A program made the translations under genes and the position numbers. From contig NZ_PEOG01000009.1 of the NCBI RefSeq assembly GCF_002761755.1, positions 1 through 64,000 on the forward strand: a stretch of DNA of 64,000 nucleotides, read 5' to 3'. Of this stretch, positions 8,510 through 18,523 are shown in pieces (position 1 is the stretch's first letter; every line of letters starts with the position of its first letter). This DNA is from Roseateles chitinivorans (GTDB lineage Bacteria; Pseudomonadota; Gammaproteobacteria; Burkholderiales; Burkholderiaceae_C). The notes beneath the pieces were generated by a model. That model had not been told where the DNA came from and ran no database searches. It saw only the letters and a program-made list of their open reading frames with translations.

Positions 8510-9220
8510 ATGTCCTCGACCGCTTCCAATGCCTGCGATCCCCACGCCGAGGCGCGCATGGCCTCCAACGACGGCCTGCCCGCGGCCCGTCCCGCCGAGG
8601 TCGTCCGCGAGTACGGCCCCTACCCCGGCGCGCCTGCCGTCCACGGCGTCAGCCATGACGGCGACCGGGTCTGGGCCGCGACGGCCCTGGGGCTGCTGGC
8701 GATCGATCCCGCCAGTGGCGAGGTGCAGCGCACGCTGCCGTGTGCCGCCGACGCGGGCACCGCCTTCGACGGCCGCCATCTGTACCAGATCGCCGATGCG
8801 CGCATCCACAAGATCGACCCGGCCAGCGGCCGCGTCCTCGGGTCCATCCCGGCGCCGTCCGGCCAAGGCAGCGACTCCGGGCTCACCTGGGCCGAGGGCA
8901 GCCTGTGGGTCGGCCAGTACCGCGACCGCACCATCGTGCAGATCGATCCGGAGACCGGCGCGGTGCGGCGCAGGATCGAGTCCAACCGCTTCGTCACCGG
9001 CGTCACCTGGGTCGATGGCGAGCTCTGGCACGCCACCTGGGAAGGCGACGAGAGCGAGCTGCGACGCGTCGATCCGGCCGACGGCACGGTGATGGAACGG
9101 CTCGCGATGCCCGCCCACCAGGGCGTCAGCGGCCTTGAGTCCGACGGCGCCGGCCTGTTCTATTGCGGTGGCGGCGGCAGCGGGAAGCTGCGTGCCGTCC
9201 GGCGTCCGCGACGCGCTTGA
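8510..9220 (+). CDS. Beta-propeller protein resembling glutamine cyclotransferase/PQQ-type repeats
   Basis: 236 aa, ATG preceded by AAGGAG. From about residue 35 on it shows repeated blades of about 40 residues, each with a WAATALGLLAIDP, IHKIDPASGRVLGSIP, RTIVQIDPETGAVRRRI or LRRVDPADGTVMERL strand pattern. This is the signature of PQQ/glutaminyl-cyclase-like propellers. No signal peptide is visible, so it is probably cytoplasmic, unlike the secreted plant-type cyclases. No catalytic residues can be assigned. It follows the winged-helix gene by 42 bp. It could be a ligand-binding propeller rather than an enzyme. Confidence 0.72.
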   Translation: MSSTASNACDPHAEARMASNDGLPAARPAEVVREYGPYPGAPAVHGVSHDGDRVWAATALGLLAIDPASGEVQRTLPCAADAGTAFDGRHLYQIADARIHKIDPASGRVLGSIPAPSGQGSDSGLTWAEGSLWVGQYRDRTIVQIDPETGAVRRRIESNRFVTGVTWVDGELWHATWEGDESELRRVDPADGTVMERLAMPAHQGVSGLESDGAGLFYCGGGGSGKLRAVRRPRRA

Positions 9221-9222
9221 AC

Positions 9223-9237
9223 GGCGCTTGAAGCGCC
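9223..9237 (+). terminator. Short GC hairpin after the propeller gene
   Basis: GGCGC at 9223-9227 and GCGCC at 9233-9237 surround TTGAA, immediately after the stop. GCGCTTGAA-like words recur three times between 9213 and 9245. There is no T run, so termination would be weak or factor-dependent. Confidence 0.3.
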
Positions 9238-9414
9238 GCTTGAAGCACCGCTGACGGCGCACCGCCGTCGCTGCGCCGCGGCACCGACGCATCCCTTTTT
9301 CTCGATCTGACCGCATGCCTCGGCATGGCGGCGTGGGCCGCCTCACGCCTTCGCGTTCCGCTTCCCGTTGCGCGGTCCCTCCCATTCCCTTTCCCACCCC
9401 TCATGGAGCACGAG

Positions 9415-10209
9415 ATGAACGACCTCACCGATGCCTCTTTCCTGTCCGACCACGAGGTGGTCACCCGCGACCACTGGATCGCCGAACGGCGCCGCCTTCT
9501 CGAGCGCGAGAAGGCGCTCACCCGCCTCGGCGATCAAGTCGCCCGAGAGCGCCAGACGCTGCCCTGGGTGCGCATGGACAAGCCCTACGTCTTCGAGACG
9601 CCGTCGGGGCCGCGCGGCCTGGCCGAGCTCTTCGGGCCGCATCGGCGGCTGATCGTCCAGCACCTGATGTTCGGACCGGGCTGGGAGGCCGCCTGCAAGA
9701 GCTGCTCCTTCATGGCCGACCACACCGACCCCGCGCTGCCCCACCTGGCCGCGCGCGGCGTCGGATTCGTCGCGGTCTCGCGGGCGCCGCTGGCGGAGCT
9801 GGCGCGCTTCAAGGCCCGCATGGGCTGGCGCTTCGACTGGGTTTCGTCCTTCGGCAGCGACTTCAACCGCGACTTCCAAGCCAGCTTCACACCCGAGGAA
9901 CGCGCCCGGGGCGACGTCTTCTACAACTTCACCACGCAGCCCTTCCCACAGGACGAGGCGCCCGGCATCAGCGTCTTCGCGAAGGCGCCGGACGGCACGG
10001 TGTACCTGACCTACTCGACCTACGGCCGGGGCGTGGAATTGATGATGCACACCTATCGCTTCCTGGACCTGCTGCCGGAAGGGCGAGACGAGGCGGACCT
10101 GCCCTACACGATGGCGTGGGTGAAGCATCACGACCGCTACGAGGAGGCACCGGTCGCGGCATCGGTGGTGACGCCGGTCGCGGGCGGCTGCTGCTCGTCG
10201 CGCGGCTGA
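9415..10209 (+). CDS. DUF899 thioredoxin-like family protein
   Basis: 264 aa. The start at 9415 has GGAG spaced 7 bases upstream; longer in-frame starts lack support. Family hallmarks are the N-terminal RDHWIAERRRLLEREKALTR helix, LPWVRMDKPYVFETPSG, a CKSC motif (Cys94, Cys97) after GPGWEAA, GVGFVAVSRAPLAEL, the long SSFGSDFNRDF block and PGISVFAKAPDGTVYLTYSTY. These proteins have a thioredoxin-like fold and are predicted disulphide oxidoreductases of unknown substrate. The C-terminal tail ends in GGCCSSRG, giving a second vicinal cysteine pair that could be redox active or bind metal. It sits between the propeller and a membrane protein in the same direction. Confidence 0.85.
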   Translation: MNDLTDASFLSDHEVVTRDHWIAERRRLLEREKALTRLGDQVARERQTLPWVRMDKPYVFETPSGPRGLAELFGPHRRLIVQHLMFGPGWEAACKSCSFMADHTDPALPHLAARGVGFVAVSRAPLAELARFKARMGWRFDWVSSFGSDFNRDFQASFTPEERARGDVFYNFTTQPFPQDEAPGISVFAKAPDGTVYLTYSTYGRGVELMMHTYRFLDLLPEGRDEADLPYTMAWVKHHDRYEEAPVAASVVTPVAGGCCSSRG

Positions 10210-10234
10210 GCGGCGCTCACGAAGGCGCTCGGCA

Positions 10235-10849
10235 ATGGACGCCCTCTGGCCCTGGCTCGCGGTGGCGGGCGCCGGCGCGGCGCACGGCCTGAATCCGCTC
10301 GCGGGCTGGGGACCGGCGCTCGCGTTGACGGACCGGCGGGTCGGGGCCCGAGCGCTCCTGGGCGCGCTCGCTCCGATCGCGATCGGTCATCTCGTCGCCG
10401 TGGTCCTCTCGGCGGTGGCGATTGCCCGGGGACTGCCGGTCCCCCGCGAGGGACTGTTCGGCCTGGCGGCGGTCGCGCTGATGGGCGTCGGCGTCCGGCA
10501 TTGGCGAGGGCGGCGGCAACCATCCCCACCCCGTTCGCGATCGCCGCTGCCCGGCGCGCGGGCATGGAGCCTCGGGCTCTGGTCTTTCCTCGCCGCGACG
10601 GCCCACGGCGCCGGACTGATGCTGCTGCCTGCGCTCGCGCCGGTGTGTTTCGGCGCGATGGCCGGACGCGAACTCACCGCGTCAGGCTCGCTGGCGCTGG
10701 CGATGCTCGTGGTGGCGGTGCATGCCGCAGCGATGCTGGTGACGATTGCGGCGTCCGCGCTCGTGGCTCGGCGGGTCTGGCGGCTCGCTGCGGGCTGGCG
10801 CGCGCGGCGTCAGGGACGCCGCCTCAGCGCGCCTTGCCCAGGTCCATGA
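10235..10849 (+). CDS. Polytopic membrane protein with duplicated AHG motif
   Basis: 204 aa with about six hydrophobic segments in two halves separated by a basic Pro/Arg loop (RRQPSPPRSRSPLPGARAW, about 92-110). The first half opens with GAGAAHGLNPLAGWGPAL and the second with AATAHGAGLMLLPALAP, so both halves start with an AHG motif followed by a Pro. That suggests an internal duplication of a three-helix unit, as in small transporters. It follows the DUF899 gene by 25 bp. Its last 26 bp overlap the 3' end of the convergent gene at 10824-11441. Family not recognised. Confidence 0.62.
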   Translation: MDALWPWLAVAGAGAAHGLNPLAGWGPALALTDRRVGARALLGALAPIAIGHLVAVVLSAVAIARGLPVPREGLFGLAAVALMGVGVRHWRGRRQPSPPRSRSPLPGARAWSLGLWSFLAATAHGAGLMLLPALAPVCFGAMAGRELTASGSLALAMLVVAVHAAAMLVTIAASALVARRVWRLAAGWRARRQGRRLSAPCPGP

Positions 10850-11441
10850 CCCAGTACTTGCTGTAGGTGTTGGCCGAGGAGGCCGCCGGCCGGCAGGCGA
10901 CGCCCACGTCGGCGAAGTTGGCCGACATCAGGTTGGCGCAGTGGCCCGGGCTGTTGCGCCAGGAACTCATGACCGCCTCGACGGTCGCCTGGCCGGCGGC
11001 GATGTTCTCGCCGGCCGCGACCCAGGTGTAGCCAGCGGCGGTGATCCGGTCGGAGAACTTGCGGCCGTCCTGGCTGTCGTGGCTGAAGTAGTTCTTGTTG
11101 GCCATGTCCAGCGCATGGGCGTCGGCGGCCTGCGTCAGCTTGTCGTTCCAGACGACTGGCGCGACGGCGGGGAAGTTGCCCGACGAGCCGCAACTGGCGC
11201 CTGAGGCGCGCAGCGCGTTGATGCGGTCGAGCAGGTCCTGCTTGAAGTTGGGCAGGTCGCAGGTACCGGCCACCGGGGTGGGCGTCGGCGTCGTCGGGGT
11301 GGGCGTGGGGGTCGAGCCCGGCGTGCCGGTATCGGCGTCACCGCCGCCACCGCCGCAGGCGCTCAGTCCCAGCGCCAGCAAGGCGGCGGCAATCATCGAA
11401 AGGGGCATTGGCCGGCGGACCGGCTTCTCATGGACGTCCAT
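10824..11441 (-). CDS. CAP/SCP-domain lipoprotein (YkwD-like)
   Basis: 205 aa. The leader ends in LGLSAC with lipobox Cys29, then a glycine run and a Thr/Pro linker (TPTPTPTTPTPTP) to about residue 57. The rest is a CAP (cysteine-rich secretory/PR-1) domain: LLDRINALRASG, LTQAADAHALDMANKNYFSH, GENIAAGQ, SSWRNSPGHCANLMSANFADVGVAC. His and Glu residues of the conserved CAP cavity are present. Bacterial members are cell-surface or periplasmic and of mostly unknown function. The linker suggests the domain is displayed away from the membrane. The start is the first ATG with a positive n-region; an ATG at 11408 is possible. Confidence 0.85.
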   Translation of the reverse strand: MDVHEKPVRRPMPLSMIAAALLALGLSACGGGGGDADTGTPGSTPTPTPTTPTPTPVAGTCDLPNFKQDLLDRINALRASGASCGSSGNFPAVAPVVWNDKLTQAADAHALDMANKNYFSHDSQDGRKFSDRITAAGYTWVAAGENIAAGQATVEAVMSSWRNSPGHCANLMSANFADVGVACRPAASSANTYSKYWVMDLGKAR

Positions 11442-11607
11442 CGCCGCATCTTATGAAACAGCTGGCAGGAATGCTGGAACGAAACGTACCGAGCGCTGCC
11501 GGCGTAGCGACTCCGCCCACGCCGTAGCCGGGTTACCGACGTACCGCCGGCAACCTGAACGGATCGACGAGCCCGGGCCACCGCTCCCCACGGCAGCCCC
11601 GCGGCAA

Positions 11608-13869
<2,262 letters not shown>

Positions 13870-13907
13870 CTAGGACTCGGCCAGCGACGGCAGCAACAGG
13901 CCCTCTT

Positions 13908-13920
13908 TATCGGACCGATA
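13908..13920. promoter_or_regulatory. LysR-type T-N11-A dyad between katG and the peroxiredoxin gene
   Basis: TATCGGACCGATA is a perfect 6+1+6 inverted repeat within the 319-bp divergent region (13804-14122), 105 bp upstream of the katG start. LysR-family proteins such as OxyR bind T-N11-A dyads. Use by OxyR is inferred from the neighbouring peroxide genes; the strict E. coli OxyR pattern is not fully present. Nothing else of note was found in this region. Confidence 0.4.
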
Positions 13921-14122
13921 GCTTTCGCCGTCATCCGGTCCGCGCATGACTAAAGTTGCTGCCCGAGTAAGGCCATTGGGCAGACTCTCCCCGTCGTCGA
14001 AAGGGAGGACAAGAATGTCGCTCCGCCTCCGGCCCGTGCCGGTTTGACGACGAGAATCGCCCGGTCCGCACGACCGACCGTCGCCGTCCGCGGCGATGGA
14101 CCCATCCACCTTGGAGCCCATC

Positions 14123-14782
14123 ATGTCTCTGCGCATCAACGACACCGCCCCGAACTTCACCGCCAAGACCACGCACGGCGAGATCGACTTCCACCAGTGG
14201 ATCGGCGACAGCTGGGCTGTCCTGTTCTCGCATCCGAAGGACTTCACGCCGGTGTGCACGACCGAGCTGGGCTACATGGCGCGGATCGAGCCTGAATTCA
14301 CCAAGCGCAACGCCAAGCTGATCGGCCTGTCGATCGACCCGGTGGAGAACCATGCGAAGTGGGCCGCGGACATCGAGGAGACCCAGGGCGCCGCGGTGAA
14401 GTACCCGATGATCGGCGACACCGACCTGGCGGTGGCCAAGCTCTACAACATGCTGCCGGCCGAGGAGGCGGGCACGTCGGAGGGTCGCACCGCGGCCACC
14501 AACGCGACGGTGCGCTCGGTCTTCATCGTCGGTCCGGACAAGAAGATCAAGCTGACGCTGACCTACCCGATGACCACGGGCCGCAACTTCGACGAGATCC
14601 TGCGCGTGCTGGACTCCATCCAGCTCACCGCCAAGCATCGTGTCGCCACGCCGGTGAACTGGAAGCAAGGCGACGACGTGATCATCGCCGGCTCGGTGTC
14701 CGACGACGAAGCCAAGACGATCTACCCCGAAGGTTGGAAGGCGCCCAAGCCCTATCTGCGCATCGTCAAGCAGCCGAAGTGA
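14123..14782 (+). CDS. 1-Cys peroxiredoxin (Prx6/AhpC-TSA family)
   Basis: 219 aa from the ATG at 14123, with TTGGAG upstream. The peroxidatic cysteine is Cys45 in HPKDFTPVCTTELG. The long C-terminal half (TATNATVRSVFIVGPDKKIKLTLTYP, then NWKQGDDVIIAGSVSDDEA) is the dimerisation domain of the Prx6 subgroup, and no resolving cysteine follows. It reduces peroxides and alkyl hydroperoxides in the cytoplasm, probably with glutathione or ascorbate as reductant. It is divergent from katG and followed by a strong terminator, so it is likely monocistronic. Confidence 0.93.
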   Translation: MSLRINDTAPNFTAKTTHGEIDFHQWIGDSWAVLFSHPKDFTPVCTTELGYMARIEPEFTKRNAKLIGLSIDPVENHAKWAADIEETQGAAVKYPMIGDTDLAVAKLYNMLPAEEAGTSEGRTAATNATVRSVFIVGPDKKIKLTLTYPMTTGRNFDEILRVLDSIQLTAKHRVATPVNWKQGDDVIIAGSVSDDEAKTIYPEGWKAPKPYLRIVKQPK

Positions 14783-14831
14783 GACCGCAGGTTCAGCGCG
14801 GGTGAAGACGCAGATCCGCGCGGCACCCATG

Positions 14832-14866
14832 AAGGCCGGCCTCTCCGAGGGGAGCGCCGGCCTTTT
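14832..14866 (+). terminator. Rho-independent terminator after the peroxiredoxin gene
   Basis: AAGGCCGGC at 14832-14840 pairs with GCCGGCCTT at 14856-14864, followed by a run ending TTTT at 14866. It starts 50 bp after the stop codon. Confidence 0.8.
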
Positions 14867-14974
14867 CTCATGGGTCGTCGATCACATGCGCGGCTTCTTG
14901 CAACGCCGCCGCGTGGGCCGCTCCGGCTGAGCCAGAATCCCGCGCGTCGGGAGTGATTCGAACCAGGAGAAGAC

Positions 14975-15493
14975 ATGGCGGACAGGAAGGCCATCCAGGC
15001 CCGGGCCGATGCGATGCTCGCGCAGGGCGTGGGGAAGTCCGAGGTATTCCGGCAGCTGTCCGGACAAGGCCTGAAGGATCGCCAGCTCGCGGCCTGGCTG
15101 GCCGCCAGGCACGACCCAAGGGCGCGGGCCGAGATGAGCCTGCACGTCAACATCCTGGTCGGCCTCATGGTGCTGCAGGCGCTGATCCTGCTGGCGGTCG
15201 GCTGGCAGGTCGCGACAGGGTTCGGCCTGGCGTTGACCATCATCCCGCTGCTCTTCGCGTGGGGCTTCCGCAAGCCCTACGCCGGCGCCTACAGCGGCTA
15301 CCTGCTTCTGTCGATCATCACGGTGGGGCGCAACCTGGCCCAGCTGTTCCCGATCACCACCGGCGGGCTCGTCGGCGTGGCGCTCTCGGTCGGCATGATC
15401 TGCTATGTCTTCTGGATCCAGCGCCGCCTCTTCCCCGACATGAACTTCCTCGGCCCGATGCGCAAGGGCGGACAGTTCGTCTTCACCACCTGA
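14975..15493 (+). CDS. Small integral membrane protein, hypothetical
   Basis: 172 aa, with GGAG 9 bases before the ATG. Residues 1-52 are a soluble, charged helical segment (KAIQARADAMLAQGVGKSEVFRQLSGQGLKDRQLAAWLAAR). Hydrophobic segments follow at about 55-95 (two helices with a short turn) and 100-150 (two more), ending in a basic FWIQRRLFP and a short polar tail. No known domain is recognised. It lies between the peroxiredoxin terminator and a convergent LysR gene, so context gives no clue. Confidence 0.6.
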   Translation: MADRKAIQARADAMLAQGVGKSEVFRQLSGQGLKDRQLAAWLAARHDPRARAEMSLHVNILVGLMVLQALILLAVGWQVATGFGLALTIIPLLFAWGFRKPYAGAYSGYLLLSIITVGRNLAQLFPITTGGLVGVALSVGMICYVFWIQRRLFPDMNFLGPMRKGGQFVFTT

Positions 15494-15522
15494 GGTTGCC
15501 CGCGGAGCGCGAAGCGCCGCCG

Positions 15523-16425
15523 TCAGGGCGAGAACAGCGCCCGTTCCTCTTCGAACACCTGCTGCAGATGGTCCGCGACGGTGCGGATCGCGCGGGCCTT
15601 GCGGTCCTGACCACGGATCAGCAGCCACATCTCGCGCGCCTCGCGCGTCGGCGTCAGCGCGCACTCGCGCAAGCCCGGCACCTGCCGACCGATGTAGTGC
15701 GGCAGCAGCGCCAGGCCGGCACCGGTCCGCGCCGCGATCGCCTGGGACAGGTGGTTGTTGGCACGGAAGGCGACCCGCGCGCGCGGAAAGCGCTGCGCCA
15801 GCCAGGTGGCGTCGGGCATGTCGGCGTTCTCCTCGTCGAAGCCGACAAACACCGGCGCCGCGCCGCCCTCGACCGCCGCGCAGACCGTCGGCGTGCCGTA
15901 GAAGCCGAAACCCATCGTGCCCAGCGGCTTGGCGATGAAGTCACCGTCACGCGGCCGCATCAGTCGCACCGCGATGTCCGCGCGATGCCGATCCAGGCTG
16001 ACCGGGCGCAGGTCGGTGGCGAGGTCCAGATCCAGCCCCGGATGCGCCGTCGAGAGCCGCGCGAGGCGGTCGATCAGGAATCCCTGCGACAGCGCCGGCG
16101 GCGCATTGACCCGCACCAGCCCGCGCACCGCGCCGTTCTCGTCGCCGTCGCGCGCGAGCGTCAGCGCGGCGGCTTCCATCTCGCTGGCCGCCGCCAGCGC
16201 CATCCGCCCCGCCGGCGTCAGCACATAGCCGTCAGGCCGGCGATCGACGAGCTTGTCGCCCAGGCGATCCTCCAGCGACTGGATGCGACGCGAGATCGTC
16301 GCGTGATTGACCGAGAGCGCCCGCGCCGCCGCCGACAGGCTGCCGTGCCGGCCGAGTGCCAGGAAGACCCGCATGTCCTCCCAGTCCACCCCCTGTCGAG
16401 GCCCTGTGCGTTTTTGATCAGCCAT
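15523..16425 (-). CDS. LysR-family transcriptional regulator
   Basis: 300 aa. The N-terminal winged helix-turn-helix reads WEDMRVFLALGRHGSLSAAARALSVNHATISRRIQSLEDRLGDKLVDRRPDGYVLTPAG in pieces typical of LysR. A linker helix and a type-2 periplasmic-binding effector domain follow (RLVRVNAPPALSQGFL, ADIAVRLMRPRDGDF, AGLALLPHYIG). It is divergent from the SDR/tautomerase pair across about 130 bp, the classical arrangement for LysR control of the divergent operon. The effector is unknown. Confidence 0.92.
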   Translation of the reverse strand: MADQKRTGPRQGVDWEDMRVFLALGRHGSLSAAARALSVNHATISRRIQSLEDRLGDKLVDRRPDGYVLTPAGRMALAAASEMEAAALTLARDGDENGAVRGLVRVNAPPALSQGFLIDRLARLSTAHPGLDLDLATDLRPVSLDRHRADIAVRLMRPRDGDFIAKPLGTMGFGFYGTPTVCAAVEGGAAPVFVGFDEENADMPDATWLAQRFPRARVAFRANNHLSQAIAARTGAGLALLPHYIGRQVPGLRECALTPTREAREMWLLIRGQDRKARAIRTVADHLQQVFEEERALFSP

Positions 16426-16556
16426 TGAGACAGGATAGCGGCTACCGCCCGCGCAGCCCGGCTCCTACGCTTCGTCCAACGCCTCCCGATCCCCGATCGC
16501 CGCGGCGTGCAAGACCACCCCGGATCCTCCGGATCCCGCATGAACAGGAGCCTTCC

Positions 16557-17291
16557 ATGTCCACCGCTTCCAGCACCGCCCCCACCCCCACGCAGCGCGT
16601 CGCCCTCATCACCGGCGCCTCGCAAGGCATCGGCGCCGGCCTCGTCGCCGCCTACCGCGCGCAGGGTTACGCCGTCGTCGCCAACTCCCGCAACATCCAG
16701 CCGGGCGACGACGCCGGCGTGATCGCCGTGCCCGGCCACATCGGCGACCGCGCCGTCGCGCAGCGCATCGTCCAGACGGCGCTCGACCGCTTCGGCCGCA
16801 TCGACACGCTGATCAACAACGCCGGCATCTTCCTGGCCAAGCCCTTCACCGAATACACGCTCGAGGACTACCAGGCCGCCTTCGACGTCAACGTCGCCGG
16901 CTTCTTCCACATCACGCAGCTGGCGCTGCCGCAGATGCTGCTGCAGCGGCACGGCCACATCGTGCAGATCACGACGACGCTGGTGGACCAGCCGATCGCC
17001 GGCGTGCCGGCCGGCCTGGCCAGCCTGACCAAGGGCGGCCTGGATGCCGCGACACGCTCGCTCGCCATCGAATACGCCAAGAGCGGCGTGCGCGTGAACG
17101 GGGTGCGTCCCGGCGTCATCAAGACACCGATGCATGCGCCGCAGACCCATGAGTTCCTCGCCGCGCTGCACCCGATGGGCCGCATGGGCGAGATCAGCGA
17201 GGTCGTCGACGCGGTGATGTACCTGGAGCGCGCCGGCTTCGTCACCGGCGAGCTGCTCAACGTCGACGGCGGCCAGCACGCCGGCCGCTGA
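16557..17291 (+). CDS. SDR-family protein with non-canonical active site
   Basis: 244 aa, Rossmann fold. The cofactor motif is TGASQGIG (about residues 20-27), with NNAGIF following and ITTTL at the catalytic-serine strand. In place of the usual YxxxK the sequence reads GLASLTKGG: the lysine is kept but the position four residues before it is alanine instead of tyrosine. The serine position is also threonine-rich. It may therefore use another general acid or not be a standard reductase. The start at 16557 has AGGAG upstream; CGGATCC occurs twice (16521 and 16530) just before it. It is transcribed with the tautomerase 18 bp downstream and away from the LysR gene. Confidence 0.85.
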   Translation: MSTASSTAPTPTQRVALITGASQGIGAGLVAAYRAQGYAVVANSRNIQPGDDAGVIAVPGHIGDRAVAQRIVQTALDRFGRIDTLINNAGIFLAKPFTEYTLEDYQAAFDVNVAGFFHITQLALPQMLLQRHGHIVQITTTLVDQPIAGVPAGLASLTKGGLDAATRSLAIEYAKSGVRVNGVRPGVIKTPMHAPQTHEFLAALHPMGRMGEISEVVDAVMYLERAGFVTGELLNVDGGQHAGR

Positions 17292-17309
17292 TCCTGGAAA
17301 GGAATCGCC

Positions 17310-17546
17310 ATGCCCTACGTCAACATCAAGGTGACCCGCGAAGGCACCGCCCCCGGCGCCAGCGCCACCACGCCCGAGCAGAAGGCCGCCCTGATCCAGG
17401 GCGTCAGCGACCTGCTGTTCGAGGTGATGGGCAAGCCGCGCCACATGACCTTCGTCGTCATCGACGAGGTCGAGCTCGAGAACTGGGGCGTCGGCGGACT
17501 GCCGACGGCGGAGTTCCGCCGGCGGCAGTCCGGAACGCCGGGCTAG
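17310..17546 (+). CDS. 4-oxalocrotonate tautomerase family protein
   Basis: 78 aa. After methionine removal the N-terminal proline (PYVNIKVTRE) would be the catalytic base, the hallmark of this superfamily. The rest matches the beta-alpha-beta unit (TPEQKAALIQGVSDLLFEVMGKPRHMTFVVIDEVELENWGVGG, in segments). It probably isomerises an enol/keto substrate. Ribosome site GGAAAGGA lies 8 bases upstream. Co-transcription with the SDR gene suggests that both act on one small carbonyl compound. Confidence 0.88.
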   Translation: MPYVNIKVTREGTAPGASATTPEQKAALIQGVSDLLFEVMGKPRHMTFVVIDEVELENWGVGGLPTAEFRRRQSGTPG

Positions 17547-17726
17547 GGAGGCCCTGGAAAGCGGCGATCGCCCAGGAGGATCGAGCGCCCAGCCGCCCTT
17601 GATCCTCTCGATGAACGTCAACCTGTAGCTGCCGCCGTCAGGTTGGGCCAGCCGCTCCGGCCGTAGAGGTTCGGGGCGCTGATCCTCGTCAACACGCTGC
17701 TGTTCCGCCGCTGCTGAACGCGTGCC
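17547..17726. other. Intergenic stretch without a gene
   Basis: 180 bp between convergent genes. Short sense-like peptides can be read on both strands but none has a start with a ribosome site. It may hold weak terminator structures; nothing definite is seen. Confidence 0.4.
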
Positions 17727-18389
17727 TCACAGCACGGCGTAGCGGCCGGGCTTGTGGTTGACCGCGATGAAGAGATTCATCACCACCGCCGCGAGCACCG
17801 AGTAGGCGACGCGCTGCGGATCGACGACCGTCAGCGCGAGCAGCACGATGGCGCAGTCCATGGCCATCTGCACCTTGCCGGCTCGCCAGCCCTTGGCCTT
17901 CTGCAGGTAGAGGGAGACGATCGTCGCGCCGCCCAGGCTGGCGCGGTGGCGCGCCAGGAACAGGCAGCCCGAGCCCAGCAGCGCGCCGCCCAGGATCGCG
18001 GCATAGGCCGGATGAATGCGGTCGATGGCGAAGAGCTTGGGCGAGAACTCCGTCATCACCGACAGCAGCGCGATCGAGACGAAGGTCTTCAGCGTGAACT
18101 CGCGCCCCATGCGGGTCCACGCGAACCAGTAGAACGGCAGATTGATCACGAAGAAGAGCTTGCCCAGGCTGATGCCGGTCGCGTAGTGCAGCACGAAGGC
18201 GGCGCCGGCCGTGCCGCCGGTCAGCAGCCCGACCTGCGCGAACAGGATCAGCGCCAGCGACACGAACAGCGTCCCGGTGAAGATCGCCTGCGCGTCCTCG
18301 AAGGTCGTGTGCGAGCGGATCGCCAGGTCGGCAAGCGGCTCGACGGCGTTGGCGGACGGCGGGGTGGGGTCGTTGGGCGTGGCGCTCAT
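17727..18389 (-). CDS. YitT-like integral membrane protein
   Basis: 220 aa. A polar N-terminus of about 35 residues is followed by five or six hydrophobic helices: AIFTGTLFVSLALILFAQVGLLTGGTAG, a second at KLFFVINLPFYWFAWTRMG, then LKTFVSIALLSVM, HPAYAAILGGALLGSGCLFLARH, GGATIVSLYL and a C-terminal pair. LTGGTAG and the SLGGATIVSLYLQKAKGW block match YitT/DUF161-type proteins, which have unknown transport function. The start at 18389 was chosen because the in-frame region upstream belongs to another frame of ligJ. It is 134 bp downstream of ligJ on the same strand. Confidence 0.72.
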   Translation of the reverse strand: MSATPNDPTPPSANAVEPLADLAIRSHTTFEDAQAIFTGTLFVSLALILFAQVGLLTGGTAGAAFVLHYATGISLGKLFFVINLPFYWFAWTRMGREFTLKTFVSIALLSVMTEFSPKLFAIDRIHPAYAAILGGALLGSGCLFLARHRASLGGATIVSLYLQKAKGWRAGKVQMAMDCAIVLLALTVVDPQRVAYSVLAAVVMNLFIAVNHKPGRYAVL

Positions 18390-18523
18390 CCCGGGTACGA
18401 AGCAGAAAGCATGCCCGGGAGTGTCGCAGCAGGGCGGGCCGGCCGACGCATGTCCTCGGGCGCCGCAGGCCCGGACCAAGTCGGGCTGGGCTGTACCGGC
18501 TCGCGCCCGTCCGGTGACGCGCC

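Noticed and set aside
9213-9245. GCGCTTGAA repeats considered as iterons
   Set aside because: Only three imperfect copies and no replication gene; one copy pair is explained by a hairpin.
17547-17726. Possible gene remnant between tautomerase and YitT-like gene
   Set aside because: Short readable peptides on both strands have no ribosome site, start or recognisable family.
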